Position numbers and translations under genes: made by a program. Source: a virus. Taken from it: DNA of 64,000 bases. Location: positions 248,001 to 312,000 of the IMG/VR virus record IMGVR_UViG_3300017991_000048; one strand, given 5' to 3'. Each line of letters starts with the position of its first letter. Positions within the stretch are counted from its first letter, which is position 1. Under the pieces are notes generated by a model that saw only the letters and a list, made by a program, of their open reading frames with translations, searched no databases and was not told the origin of the DNA. Below, piece by piece: positions 33,565 to 50,444 of the stretch.

Positions 33565-34829
33565 TTTATAACAAACTTTGACCCTTTGGTAATCTCTACG
33601 CTGCTGAAATATGAATCCAACAGGTCGTGCAACCTTTTCTCGGTGAAATAATTGTTGTGCATGTTCATATAATCACCGATAGGAGAAGCAGGGGTAGACG
33701 ATACCAGTACGTGATCTTGGCTCAACTTGGGCATTAATTTATCCAAAAACTCATCCCACTCTTTCGTGGATACGTGCTCAAGGATGTCCATCAAAAATAC
33801 AATGTCAATATCCTTCTCTGGTATTCGATCGATCTCAGTTACCGAAAGCGTATAGAGAGGGACACTTGAATCATCAATATGTTTGGAAGCAATCTCTTTG
33901 GCGGCAGGGGCGTAGTCTATCCCTATACATTTCTTTGCACCCTGTTTTTTGCACCATTTGAGAGCTTCGCCTCTACCAAACCCTACGTCCAAAACTACCT
34001 TGCCCTCAACCTCGACCATTTTGATTAAACTCAGCTTTTGCTGCGAGATCGAGTTCTCCCTAAACTCTTTCAGCCCCTCAACACCTATCTCTTGTCCGTT
34101 GAACTTAGATATGCCACCGAGAAAATAAGTCTCATCGTAAAGGTGCCTTATCTTCTCTGAGTTCATTTCCTCTACATGAATGTCCTCTGTCACCTTATAG
34201 TTGGTTAACTTATCGTAAGTAAGAGAATACCCTAAGAGAGTGTCAGGCAAAATCTCATCAATGGCTCTCAACAGCTTCTCTGGCGGCTCTTTAGGCTGGA
34301 TCGGAGTCTCATACGAGGCCCACCCCACTCGCTCCTGGACCCGTTTATAATAGCTATCCGCTTTTGTTAAAGAATACCAACTAGCTATTTGATCCAGAAC
34401 TTGATCATGTTTGTCGCTTATAAGATCTTCATACCGAACCCAATGGCATCCGCGTGTATACCACTCCACATGCCTGAGCCAGTTTGCCACCCCTTGCTTT
34501 CCGACAAACAGATCGGAGTCCCGCTTACATAACGGGTCCAACAGCCGCCAAAAAGACATCAAGGTATCGATCGGGTGTCGAACAATATACAATGTCCTTT
34601 TCGGATCTCTGGCCCAAAGATTATGCGTATGCCAAAGATGGTGCCAGGGTATTATAGCCCGACTTCCAGGACCCCACACCTCATCGCCCCGGACAAATTT
34701 ATACCCGCTAGGCATTCTCACGGAGGACGATACATCAGGCAGCTCAAAATTCTTCCAAATCGTAGCTCCCAGAAGATGAGTACCGCTTCTTTTATGCGAA
34801 CAGATTCTTATCGGAATCTCCGGTGGCAT
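33555..34829 (-). CDS. Sulfotransferase-methyltransferase fusion
   Basis: A 424-residue two-domain protein. Residues about 1-200 are a PAPS-dependent sulfotransferase: 5'-phosphosulfate loop SHKRSGTHLLGATIW near residue 11 and 3'-phosphate motif IVRHPIDTLMSFWR near residue 82. Residues about 215-424 are a class I SAM methyltransferase (KVVLDVGFGRGEALKW, CIGIDYAPAAKEIA, IDIVFLMDILEHV). The fusion would sulfate and methylate the same acceptor, presumably a glycan. The ATG overlaps the previous stop (TAATG). Sulfotransferases are rarely annotated in phages. Confidence 0.83.
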   Translation of the reverse strand: MPPEIPIRICSHKRSGTHLLGATIWKNFELPDVSSSVRMPSGYKFVRGDEVWGPGSRAIIPWHHLWHTHNLWARDPKRTLYIVRHPIDTLMSFWRLLDPLCKRDSDLFVGKQGVANWLRHVEWYTRGCHWVRYEDLISDKHDQVLDQIASWYSLTKADSYYKRVQERVGWASYETPIQPKEPPEKLLRAIDEILPDTLLGYSLTYDKLTNYKVTEDIHVEEMNSEKIRHLYDETYFLGGISKFNGQEIGVEGLKEFRENSISQQKLSLIKMVEVEGKVVLDVGFGRGEALKWCKKQGAKKCIGIDYAPAAKEIASKHIDDSSVPLYTLSVTEIDRIPEKDIDIVFLMDILEHVSTKEWDEFLDKLMPKLSQDHVLVSSTPASPIGDYMNMHNNYFTEKRLHDLLDSYFSSVEITKGSKFVIKCT

Positions 34830-36475
34830 TACACGTTCCTCACAAACAACACATCTTTATTTGTGGCTGATTTGGCGTATCGTTTCCAAGCCGCTGCATT
34901 ATTAGGGCCGCACATCTGAGCCATGAATAATAGTGCCTCTTTAAACTCAGCATTGATAAGGATCGCCTGTAAGCAGTTATCCTTCGCCTCTTTCCAGTTC
35001 CCCAAGTTATGATGGCATCTTGCCATCCGTAATCGTGCCTCAGCCATCTCTGATGCCCAACTCGCCTGTTTTAAATACAACTCATATGTATCAATGGCTT
35101 TTTGCCACTCACTTCGATAGTAGTGTTCCCGCGCCAAATAAAACTTGTATCGGGCATTGTTAGGCTCTTTTTCGACCGCCTTGGTCATTATCCGAAACAT
35201 GCGACCCTGATCGCGGTCGTGTGCTTCACTCCGTCCGTATATAATTTTTACGCCACTGAAAGCGTCAGCCAATCGTGTTATTGCCTCATGTCCAATCCCG
35301 TGAAAACGTAAGCCGCGCCGGTTACGCCAAAAACGTACCGGATAGTTGATTTGGTTTGTCCCTTTGGCTTGTAACGCACATGACAATGCCCACGCCGTCG
35401 AAGGCACCTCACTTATGCCTCTACGCAGCTTGGCAATTCCGTTTGGCTCTAACACTTCATCAGCGTCAATACTCAAAATCCAGTCGGTTGTACTCCGGGC
35501 GATGGCAAAGTTCCGGGCATCGTCAAACTCATCTTTCCAGACATATTCGCCTTCGGATACTTTATCCGTATACTTCCGAGCTATATCCGGTGTCCCGTCA
35601 TCAGACCCCGTGTCCACAACCACTATCTCATCTATACCTTTGAGGGAACTCAAACACGTATCCAGACATGAGGATTCGTTCTTAACAATCATGGCGGCAC
35701 CGATTGTAGGTTCTGACTTTGGCATCGGTAGGCTTGCGAACAGTTCGGTGTGTTCGGCTGTCTCAGGCTCGATCTTACCCTTGGTGCTGGTCTTCACTAA
35801 CTCATGGTATTCCTTACGAATTTCGGACTGCATTCCCGTCTCAGGGTGAGCACTAAGTTGGTCAGGATGGATACCCCGTTGGAAAGTCGCTTCCTTAATT
35901 TCTCCAACAGTCAAGCCTATTCGTTCGGCTCGTACAATAAATTCATAGTCAGCGGCACAACGCCACGGTTCGTAACCCCCTACCCGCTCCCAAGATGCTT
36001 TCCAGATGCCAAAAGCTCCGTAAGCCAACAGTTTATCGTGGGTAACCTGACGGACAATATCTACCCCTTGTCTCACAAGCGCCTGTCGATCCGCAAGAAA
36101 GGGATAAGGAATATCATCGGCCCCAAAAAACATTACATAAGGATGCTGAGCCAGCGGGACCAGAGTATTGAACACGATATAAGGTCCGTGGTTTTCTGGG
36201 AACCACACTACTCGTGTGTTGGATGGCAGTTGTATAGAACATAGTAACTCCAGCGTCTCAGAACAGCCGTCCACCCCTATGAGAATCTCCAGAGGCATTT
36301 GGACTTTGTTGTCTTGAGAAGCAAAAGCGTCCAGACAGTCGCCAATATGTTCTGTAGCGTTCCACGCGGAGATGATAATGCTCATCCCCTCAATATCAGG
36401 CTGTGGAGCATCTTTCGACTTTGGCTTTTTAGCTCGTACTGGTGCCTTTTTCTTCGTCTTCTTTTTACTCGCCAT
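34829..36475 (-). CDS. Tandem family 2 glycosyltransferase with TPR-like C-terminus
   Basis: From ATG 36475 the protein has 548 residues. After a Lys-rich leader come two GT-A domains. The first (SIIISAWNATEHIGDCLDAF, VMFFGADDIPYPF) has a DD in its metal site. The second (AAMIVKNESSCLDTCLSSL, IVVVDTGSDDGTPDIA, WILSIDADEVL) has a clear DxD-type DAD. Residues about 420-520 are tetratricopeptide-like helices (ARYKFYLAREHYYRSEWQKAIDTYELYLKQ). It probably extends a glycan chain. Confidence 0.86.
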   Translation of the reverse strand: MASKKKTKKKAPVRAKKPKSKDAPQPDIEGMSIIISAWNATEHIGDCLDAFASQDNKVQMPLEILIGVDGCSETLELLCSIQLPSNTRVVWFPENHGPYIVFNTLVPLAQHPYVMFFGADDIPYPFLADRQALVRQGVDIVRQVTHDKLLAYGAFGIWKASWERVGGYEPWRCAADYEFIVRAERIGLTVGEIKEATFQRGIHPDQLSAHPETGMQSEIRKEYHELVKTSTKGKIEPETAEHTELFASLPMPKSEPTIGAAMIVKNESSCLDTCLSSLKGIDEIVVVDTGSDDGTPDIARKYTDKVSEGEYVWKDEFDDARNFAIARSTTDWILSIDADEVLEPNGIAKLRRGISEVPSTAWALSCALQAKGTNQINYPVRFWRNRRGLRFHGIGHEAITRLADAFSGVKIIYGRSEAHDRDQGRMFRIMTKAVEKEPNNARYKFYLAREHYYRSEWQKAIDTYELYLKQASWASEMAEARLRMARCHHNLGNWKEAKDNCLQAILINAEFKEALLFMAQMCGPNNAAAWKRYAKSATNKDVLFVRNV

Positions 36476-36502
36476 AACATCCAACTACACCAAATTTGGA
36501 TG

Positions 36503-37525
36503 TTATGCGGTGGTGGTTCTCGATATCAACATAGACCAAGTAATGTGTCGATCTGAGCCTGCTGCTGTTCTATAGAGAAACGCTTTGGCCTTCCACTGGG
36601 GTAAGATGGTAGCTGGAATGTTATTATAGACAGTCAAGTCTTCATGCCCATCTCCCATCAACCACATTTTCCGTAGGTACGCTGCTAATGGTATATCAGC
36701 ATCAAACAAATTGTGTGTGCCTGTCCCCGGCGTGTAAGTTAGGCTGTCAGTAGCTGCCACGTAAGTGAAAAACCCATCACCATCCGGTGCTGCCACTGGA
36801 ACAGCTTTTGTGAAGTTTACATTAGCATTCAACTTCTCTGTAAGGTTCACATCCCAATCAGGACCGTCAGCGCCCGGTGTACTGGGATCAACGATCATGT
36901 TTCCAACACCAGGAATGGCGAGTTTACCATAAGCTCCTGAACCTGGATTGCTCACAATATTTGATGTGGCCGGGGCAAAAAGGCTGAATGTGGCATAATC
37001 ACCAAATTCACAATTTTTCCAGAGAACATGGCCTCCACCTAAACGTATGACCTCGATAAATTGTGAAGTAATAGTTGTATCACCCTCTGCGGTCAACTCT
37101 GCTTTGAACGCTGTACCATCTCCGACAGTACCATTAGTGATATCATCGCCTTCGCCACACCAAATCACATACTGTGCAATAGGCCATGTGTTTGCGGCCA
37201 CGACAGGCGATCCATCATCATCCACTGGACCATTTATGTGTACTTTCGGAATGCCTTCATCAGTTGTCGGATCTTCAAGCGGCAGACCTGAATGAGCGCC
37301 TATAATACCGCCGCACGGGTCGGTGGTATCTCCATCAAGAACAGTCTTATCAGCGGCGGGTAAAGAGTTTTTGAAAACGACATCTAACTCATCCCCTGTG
37401 ATGTCTATTCTATCAAGAGCGATTGTGATAGCACTCTCTTGAATTTCAAGGGTCAGTCTGGGAGCATCACACGCGCCAGCTACAATGTCATTCGCTATAG
37501 AATATGTGTAAGTAGTCTCAGCCAT
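36503..37525 (-). CDS. Fibre/structural protein
   Basis: The 340-residue protein starts ETTYTYSIANDIVAGACDAPRLTLEIQESAITIALDRIDITGDELDVVFK, clearly related to the start of its upstream neighbour. The middle is beta-rich with acidic and Gly-rich loops (CGGIIGAHSGLPLEDP, VIWCGEGDDITNG). No catalytic motif. Overlaps the neighbouring start by one base. Likely a receptor-facing or fibre-associated protein, partly duplicated from the gene at 37525-38112. Confidence 0.65.
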   Translation of the reverse strand: MAETTYTYSIANDIVAGACDAPRLTLEIQESAITIALDRIDITGDELDVVFKNSLPAADKTVLDGDTTDPCGGIIGAHSGLPLEDPTTDEGIPKVHINGPVDDDGSPVVAANTWPIAQYVIWCGEGDDITNGTVGDGTAFKAELTAEGDTTITSQFIEVIRLGGGHVLWKNCEFGDYATFSLFAPATSNIVSNPGSGAYGKLAIPGVGNMIVDPSTPGADGPDWDVNLTEKLNANVNFTKAVPVAAPDGDGFFTYVAATDSLTYTPGTGTHNLFDADIPLAAYLRKMWLMGDGHEDLTVYNNIPATILPQWKAKAFLYRTAAGSDRHITWSMLISRTTTA

Positions 37526-38111
37526 CAGTCTCTCTCCATCAAGACAATAGTAGCCCTACGAATATAAGCTGCGCCCTGTCTCCCTTGAGCTTTGAATTGT
37601 AATTTGACTTGTGGCGTATCGCCTGAATTAAACTCTATGTATGCCTCTCCGCTAGAATACCGCCACCGATTCTTAATCCAGTTATCAGTACAGTACTCGA
37701 TCCCATCAACTTCAATTCGAGTTTCAATTCTTGTAGAGCTACTATTCGATGTTTTTACTTCGTAACTCCATGCAACTCGGTAAGTACCGCCAGTTACAGG
37801 ATCAAGAGTTGAATTTATCTTATCCCGGTACTCTGTTGTAGTGCTTATGCTCTCTTCCTCAGATGTTACCGTTTGAGGCGCATCTGTGGTGTCCGTACCT
37901 TGATGTGCTGCTACAAGCCCATCAAGAATGGTTTGATCGCCACCACTGAGAGCGTCATCGAACCAAATATCACACTCATCTCCGCTGGTGAAAATATAAT
38001 CCAAAGCCGTAACAATCGCGGAACCCTCAATCTCTTTTGTCAATATGGTACTGTTGACTTTCTGGTTTGGAAAATCACCGCTGATACTATAAGTGTATTT
38101 AGTAGCAGCCA

Positions 38112-38112
<1 letters not shown>
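37525..38112 (-). CDS. Fibre/structural protein, paralog of neighbour
   Basis: The 195-residue protein shares with the next gene the N-terminal pattern YTYSI...EIxxSAIxxALDxIxxxGDExDxxF...DGL (about 60 residues). The C-terminal domain is beta-rich (TYRVAWSYEVKTSNSSSTRIETRIEVDGIEYC) and likely a jelly-roll. It directly follows the collagen-like fibre gene, and such short proteins often form fibre tips or attach to fibres. Confidence 0.65.
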
Positions 38113-45556
<7,444 letters not shown>

Positions 45557-45564
45557 ATGTCCTC

Positions 45565-46005
45565 TTACTTAATAAAGGGGTCATAAGTTTTTGCGCTTTT
45601 GTTCGCTGCATCGGCGGCTGTGACAACACCGTGCTCACCTTTTACTTTTTGATAAGTAGACTGGTAGGCTAAATCCTTGGCTTCTTCCCAAGATGATGTC
45701 GTTTGGCCTTGAAAATTAGGCTGTAACTCTTTGGGTTTAACGTGCTCTTTTTGCCGCCTTTTCATCTCCCGGCTACGGCTAGCCCGGTAAGCATTCTCTT
45801 TGGCACCCTTAGATACCCAACCCCCGGATTCTCCATCTTTGAGCACAAACCCAACATTACTGGGGTTGAACACTATTTGAGCCTGACCGCCGCAATCACA
45901 ATCGAGCCTCAGTTGGCCTTTTGATACAAGGTCGTACTGCTTAAACGTAAGCTTCCGATCTTGCGCCTTCTGACAATCTTTACATTCAGTGTTATATACA
46001 GGCAT
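45565..46005 (-). CDS. Zinc-ribbon protein (FmdB-like)
   Basis: The 146-residue protein has a zinc ribbon at its N-terminus (YNTECKDCQKAQDRKLTF, then LRLDCDCGGQAQIVF) followed by a charged basic helix (YRASRSREMKRRQKEHVK). It resembles the one at 8415-8837 in the ribbon and helix layout, though the sequences have diverged. Members of this family in phages have no firm role; metal binding is expected. Confidence 0.7.
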   Translation of the reverse strand: MPVYNTECKDCQKAQDRKLTFKQYDLVSKGQLRLDCDCGGQAQIVFNPSNVGFVLKDGESGGWVSKGAKENAYRASRSREMKRRQKEHVKPKELQPNFQGQTTSSWEEAKDLAYQSTYQKVKGEHGVVTAADAANKSAKTYDPFIK

Positions 46006-46019
46006 TTTTTATCCGATCT

Positions 46020-46862
46020 TTATTTGGGTTTGCCTACCGTCCATCCTTTAGTGTGTGTCAGAACCGCAGCCACGTGCTTACACACACGGTTGATACCAGT
46101 AGGATCTCTAATGATTGGAAAACTCGCAGTGCCACGAGGCTTCCCATCAATAAACTCTTCGGTGACGCCGTGATACTCCGGACCTTGCCACCGCCATGCT
46201 GGACATGAACATTTGATGTCCAAGTCCATCTTGGAAAACTTTGTCACCTTTCCGGGACGGAAAGCTTTAATCTTAACAACCTTGGGTCCGTTGCCACAGT
46301 CAACAGAAAAGACCCAACGTAAATTCTTGGTGTCCACTCTTTTGGTGCTCACCGCACAACGAGACGCTCTCTCAACATACCTGGGGTTCAGCCCCTCCGT
46401 TATTGCATCCATACGGAGTGCAACTTTGATCCTGGAACCGCTTTTAATCCGAAGCGCGGGGGTCTGTGATAGCTGATAAAGCCCTACAACAAACTCAGCC
46501 GACGCAGACTTTGTGTTCGGGATACCGTCACGGTAAGGATACTTTGTCTTTGGGCCGACCCACTTGCCTTTACCAAAGGTGCCTATACCGTCGTGTTTAT
46601 CGGCGTTGTCCTCATTAATCTCTGGACGGTTCTGTTCTTTCAGCAGATCATCGGCCTCATCAACTCTATAAATGGACTCATCTTTTGGCTTATCAAAATC
46701 CCTGGTATCCTTTACAGGCTTTACATAGGTCTTTGTTCCAGGGATATCTTTATCAAGAGACAGCCCTTTACTCGCAGGATCACCAGTAGGCAATCCTGAC
46801 TCCGCAACAGTTTCACCGTATGCGGGGCGAGTTATAAGAGGCTGTGATAATGAGGAACTCAT
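46020..46862 (-). CDS. SWIM zinc-finger protein
   Basis: The 280-residue protein has a disordered, acidic N-terminal 100 residues and a C-terminal SWIM zinc finger: IKCSCPAWRWQG (CxC) and, about 40 residues later, VCKHVAAVL (CxH). SWIM domains bind DNA or protein. The start ATG lies only 2 nt after the previous stop and lacks its own good RBS. Found widely in phage late regions without assigned function. Confidence 0.76.
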   Translation of the reverse strand: MSSSLSQPLITRPAYGETVAESGLPTGDPASKGLSLDKDIPGTKTYVKPVKDTRDFDKPKDESIYRVDEADDLLKEQNRPEINEDNADKHDGIGTFGKGKWVGPKTKYPYRDGIPNTKSASAEFVVGLYQLSQTPALRIKSGSRIKVALRMDAITEGLNPRYVERASRCAVSTKRVDTKNLRWVFSVDCGNGPKVVKIKAFRPGKVTKFSKMDLDIKCSCPAWRWQGPEYHGVTEEFIDGKPRGTASFPIIRDPTGINRVCKHVAAVLTHTKGWTVGKPK

Positions 46863-46864
46863 AT

Positions 46865-48484
46865 CTATTTGAACTTATCCTTGTTCTTCTGATGTTCCTC
46901 TCTCCACTTCTTGGCATCTTCAGGACTCATATTTTTGGTAGGATCAGCAGGTTTCCCCTCCTCGAATCGAGACTCTACTTCTTTCTCAGCTTCTTTTTCG
47001 TCTGAGGCGTAGTTCCTCATACCCATGGGCAGCGATGCCATATAGACTTCCTCATCCATAACTTCACTTTCAAAACGCCGCCAAGCATCTTCGGCTTTTT
47101 TCCCCACCATAAAAGTTTTGTCTCTAGGCCAATACAGCACCAAATCGCCACGCTTGAATGGGGTTCCATCGGATGCTTGACCTGGATACCGAGCGTGTAT
47201 CCAACGCGGATCGTATGAAGCAGCTTCTTTGTCTGAAGCTCTATACTCCCGGCGACCTTCCCCTTCATCGATCAAAGCTTTGACCCGCTCCGCTTCACGG
47301 GAAGATTTCTTGACCTTATAACCTAACAACTCTAAGTCTCTGGCCAAATCTCTTATCGTGTTAGTGACCTTCCAGTAAGAACTGTGAATCTCTTTGGCTC
47401 TGTCAATGATATTGTCAGGCATCCCCGCAAGCGGACCCATATCCGCCGCGAATCCCGTCAAAGCGTCTTCCAACGATTGATCTATGGTGCTGTTCTCACC
47501 CACACAAACAAAGAAGTTTTCAGCCGCTTGGATCAAAGCGGCCTGAAGATCCTCTGTGGACACCCCTTCGCCGTGCGGACGATTTCGAATCCTAAGAGGT
47601 TTAAGATTAGCCGCTGTCTTTGTCTCTGGTTCTTCTTGAGCCGCTGTCCTGTTCTCGTTCAAATAATCAGGATTGACCAAGAAGCTCTCGTTCGTAACCT
47701 TCCCGCGTGTCAACATTTGATGCTTTTCAGCTACAATGGTTCCACGATCCTTATAAACGGCTCCCATTGTCCGTTTGGTATGCATATAATGAGGACGCGG
47801 CCACCTAGCGTTAGCCAAAGCTTCGTTGAACTCCGCCTCTGTCGCGCTCTGCAACGCTTCAAACAACGCCGTGCGAACATCCATAGCCTCTGCCAATACA
47901 TTCCGAAGTTGTGAGGCTAATGCCATCCGACTCGGACGCTCTTCATCGGTTTTCAAAAGATTCGCAGCCAGACCACGCAGAGTGTCGGCAACCTGATCCC
48001 CTGTAGCGGTCTTTGACTGCCCTTCTAACTGAGAGATCAAGGCAGCCAACTTCTCTATATCTGCCTGTCCCGTGGACTCCACCTCTGTTGCTAAACGTTC
48101 AAGTTCGGCCACAGCCTCTGGAATATTCATAGCTATCTCTCCCTTAGATTGCTTAACCCGTCGAATCCGAATGTCTTTAAGGGCGTTCTCAAGTTCCTCG
48201 ACCTTCTCAGGATTCAAGGTGTCCTTGATTTCCTCATAATCTAACTTGGCCGCACCCAAGGCTGCGGCACTGAGAGCCCTGTCCAACCCTAATAAAGTCT
48301 CTGGAACCCCGTAGATCAGATGAGCAGCGACCTCAAAAAAATGGTCTTTATGCTCAGACTTGTTGATGAGTTTAACTCCCTCATCTACATACTTCCGAAG
48401 CTGAGCGCACTTCAGCCTAGCGTCTCCCAATTCCTCAAGGAGGAAGACCGATATGTTACTGGCTTCTTTGTTATGTTCTTCCAC
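46865..48484 (-). CDS. Multi-domain protein of unknown function (539 aa)
   Basis: GTG start with GGAGAG 10 nt upstream. The first 120 residues are helical (LLEELGDARLKCAQLRKYVDEGVKLI). A module starting MNIPEAVAELERLATEVESTG follows near residue 119, then coiled coils. A beta-containing end carries SYDPRWIHARYPGQASDGTPFKRGDLVLYWPRDKTFMVG and a Lys-rich tail. KTA occurs twice (SKTATGD, TKTAANL), in linker-like stretches between modules. This composite build resembles the fused gene at 20949-23990. No catalytic residues are recognised. Confidence 0.68.
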   Translation of the reverse strand: MEEHNKEASNISVFLLEELGDARLKCAQLRKYVDEGVKLINKSEHKDHFFEVAAHLIYGVPETLLGLDRALSAAALGAAKLDYEEIKDTLNPEKVEELENALKDIRIRRVKQSKGEIAMNIPEAVAELERLATEVESTGQADIEKLAALISQLEGQSKTATGDQVADTLRGLAANLLKTDEERPSRMALASQLRNVLAEAMDVRTALFEALQSATEAEFNEALANARWPRPHYMHTKRTMGAVYKDRGTIVAEKHQMLTRGKVTNESFLVNPDYLNENRTAAQEEPETKTAANLKPLRIRNRPHGEGVSTEDLQAALIQAAENFFVCVGENSTIDQSLEDALTGFAADMGPLAGMPDNIIDRAKEIHSSYWKVTNTIRDLARDLELLGYKVKKSSREAERVKALIDEGEGRREYRASDKEAASYDPRWIHARYPGQASDGTPFKRGDLVLYWPRDKTFMVGKKAEDAWRRFESEVMDEEVYMASLPMGMRNYASDEKEAEKEVESRFEEGKPADPTKNMSPEDAKKWREEHQKNKDKFK

Positions 48485-48544
48485 GCAAAATCTCTCCGAA
48501 GTGAAACGTAATCACGGGAGAGATTTCACAAGAAAAAACCCAAC

Positions 48545-49645
48545 TTAGCCCTGAAAGACTTCTGGAAACTCTTTTACCAGTTTGGCCTTAAAATCATCAG
48601 ATTCCGCTGCGAACACAGCCTTTATTACATCAGGCCGGTTTTCAAAATCAGCCTGGAGCCGAGCCATCTTTTTCTTTGGCGTAGCTGTAAAATCATAGGA
48701 ATCTGGAAATTCCGCACATATGCTGCGAGCAATCTGAACCCTGGCATCCTCAGTGCCTTTGAGTGCGGCCTTTGTCTTCTTGGCTCTCGGATGGGGCTCA
48801 GCCAGGGTTTTCTTAGGTCCGCCAGTGTTCTGGAATGTGATACCTTCTTCCACGAGGGTAGACTTCTGTGGCTTCCCATCCGACCCGGAGAGGTCCGCCA
48901 CGGCTACTCCACCGCCGACCTTCTGAGTTAGCTTCATGCCCTCTTTTTCCGTGGTTTTGGCCGTTTTGACCTTTCCTACCGAAGTGGGCTTATTCTTATC
49001 AGAAGCGTCGGAATCTACATACTGAGAGCGTAATGATTGCTTTTTCTCCAAATAAACTGCCCGATCCTCAGGAGACATACGATCCAAAGCTTCCTCTTCA
49101 GAAATACCCTCACCCGGATCAATTTGGACATTTTCCGCTGCTCTGACGGCTGAACCGGCTGACTCTGCTGTCAATGAATCCTTGGACTTAGCGGGAGTTT
49201 TTAGAGCCCGGACCGCAACTCCATCCTGCTTCTCTATAATGGCGTCATGCACTTTTCCGTGTGCTGTCTTATTCTGTTCTCTCGTCGAACTCGCGTGTTC
49301 AGCCGTGCTCATTACAACCTGCTCATCCATGTCGGTTGTTACGGACTCAACAGGCTTGGCCTCTCCGTCATCGTCAGTAGCCGGTCGAACCTTAATATTG
49401 GCTGAAACCGGCTTACCGTACTCCGGATTTCCCTCTTCATAGGCATCAGCCAGGACCAGCCAATTGGCTTTGATCGCCCCGCGAAGTTGCGGAAAATTGT
49501 ATGTTGCCCCGGCGTACTCAACGGTTGAACCGTCAAAGCTTACCTCAGAGTCCTTGGCCACCGTAATGTCAAAAGCACCCAAAGCAAAGCTACGGGTGGC
49601 TATAAAATTCTGAAACTCCCCTTGTTTGAATTTGATTTGTTCCAC
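48545..49645 (-). CDS. Head/virion protein with conserved N-terminal domain (366 aa)
   Basis: GTG start with GGAG upstream. Residues 1-70 form a compact beta domain (KQGEFQNFIATRSFALGAFDITVAKDSEVSFDGSTVEYAGATYNFPQLRGAIKANWL) that I have seen in phage structural proteins, without a function. The rest is disordered, rich in Ala, Lys, Glu, with KTA at two places (NKTAHGK, VKTAKTT), and a helical C-terminus (ARVQIARSICAEF, FKAKLVKEFPEVF). It is likely a head-associated protein, by neighbourhood. Confidence 0.65.
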   Translation of the reverse strand: MEQIKFKQGEFQNFIATRSFALGAFDITVAKDSEVSFDGSTVEYAGATYNFPQLRGAIKANWLVLADAYEEGNPEYGKPVSANIKVRPATDDDGEAKPVESVTTDMDEQVVMSTAEHASSTREQNKTAHGKVHDAIIEKQDGVAVRALKTPAKSKDSLTAESAGSAVRAAENVQIDPGEGISEEEALDRMSPEDRAVYLEKKQSLRSQYVDSDASDKNKPTSVGKVKTAKTTEKEGMKLTQKVGGGVAVADLSGSDGKPQKSTLVEEGITFQNTGGPKKTLAEPHPRAKKTKAALKGTEDARVQIARSICAEFPDSYDFTATPKKKMARLQADFENRPDVIKAVFAAESDDFKAKLVKEFPEVFQG

Positions 49646-49721
49646 TATTAATCTCCATGTTCATTAGGGCATAGACCGCCCCTTATGAAAAACCATAAAT
49701 AAAGTATTAAGCCCAATTACT

Positions 49722-50444
49722 TTAAAGGGTCCAATCGATGGGTTCATTGAGCACGGCATTTGCCCTGGAGAAAGGCTTGCTCCCGAAAAACCCCTTGGAT
49801 GCACTCATCGGGCTTGGGTGTGCCGATTCGATAACGGTGTGCTTTTCGGTATCAATGAGGGATGCCTTGTCTCTTGCATATCGGCCCCAAAGCACAAAGA
49901 CCATGGACTGATCCCGGTCACTGAGAAGCTTGATCACAGCGTCCGTAAAGGTTTCCCACCCACGGTCTTTGTGAGATCCCGGCTCATGTGCCCTGACAGT
50001 CAGAACCGAGTTGAGTAAGAAAACGCCCTGTTGTGCCCATTTGGTTAGATTCCCGTGCGTGGGGATGGGGATTCCAAGGTCATTCCGTTGGGCTGTGCTT
50101 TTCTGTTCCGCCTACAACCCTGGCACCTCCAAGCCTGCAAAATATCTACAAAGAGCTTGGGCTTGGTTTCTGCCGTGATATGGGTCTTGACCCAGAATCA
50201 GGACACGGACCTTATCGAGCGGAGTCTTGAACGCTGTAAAAACTTGACCCTGAGGCGGGTATACAGTGGTTTCTGCGCGTTCCTGCTTTACGAATTCAAG
50301 GAGAGATTTGAAATAAGGCTTGTCGAACTCAGGATCTAAAGCGGTTTTCCAGGACGGATGCACATGGGTGGTTACACCGTTATGGCAACGGTAAGGGCTT
50401 GGTGCCTTTAAACCCTGTACCCGGTAAAGAGCCTGCAATGGCAT
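49722..50444 (-). pseudogene. ung: Uracil-DNA glycosylase, disrupted by an internal 77-bp inversion
   Basis: ATG 50444 (AAGGA 8 nt upstream) begins a family 1 uracil-DNA glycosylase: VRVLILGQDPYHG with the catalytic Asp, then a stop at 50112. The next expected part (GLCFSVPPTTLAPPSLQNIYKEL) is on the opposite strand at 50079-50155. The rest (KWAQQGVFLLNSVLTV, GWETFTDAVIKLLS, and HPSPMSA with the second catalytic His) is back on the minus strand to 49722. Re-inverting the 77 bp gives one uninterrupted 240-residue protein of normal length. As given, no active enzyme can be made. It follows the gene at 50380-50922 with a 65-nt overlap. Confidence 0.9.
50079..50155 (+). other. 77-bp inverted segment inside ung
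   Basis: The segment is flanked by a 5-bp inverted repeat, CCAAG (50074-50078) and CTTGG (50156-50160). Its plus strand encodes the uracil-DNA glycosylase core that is missing from the minus strand, and the reading frame is exactly kept across both joints when it is flipped. Either a real micro-inversion or an assembly error. Confidence 0.85.

Noticed and set aside
50033-50230. Separate plus-strand gene with uracil-DNA glycosylase similarity
   Set aside because: It is only the inverted 77-bp core of the minus-strand ung gene plus flanking noise, not an independent gene.
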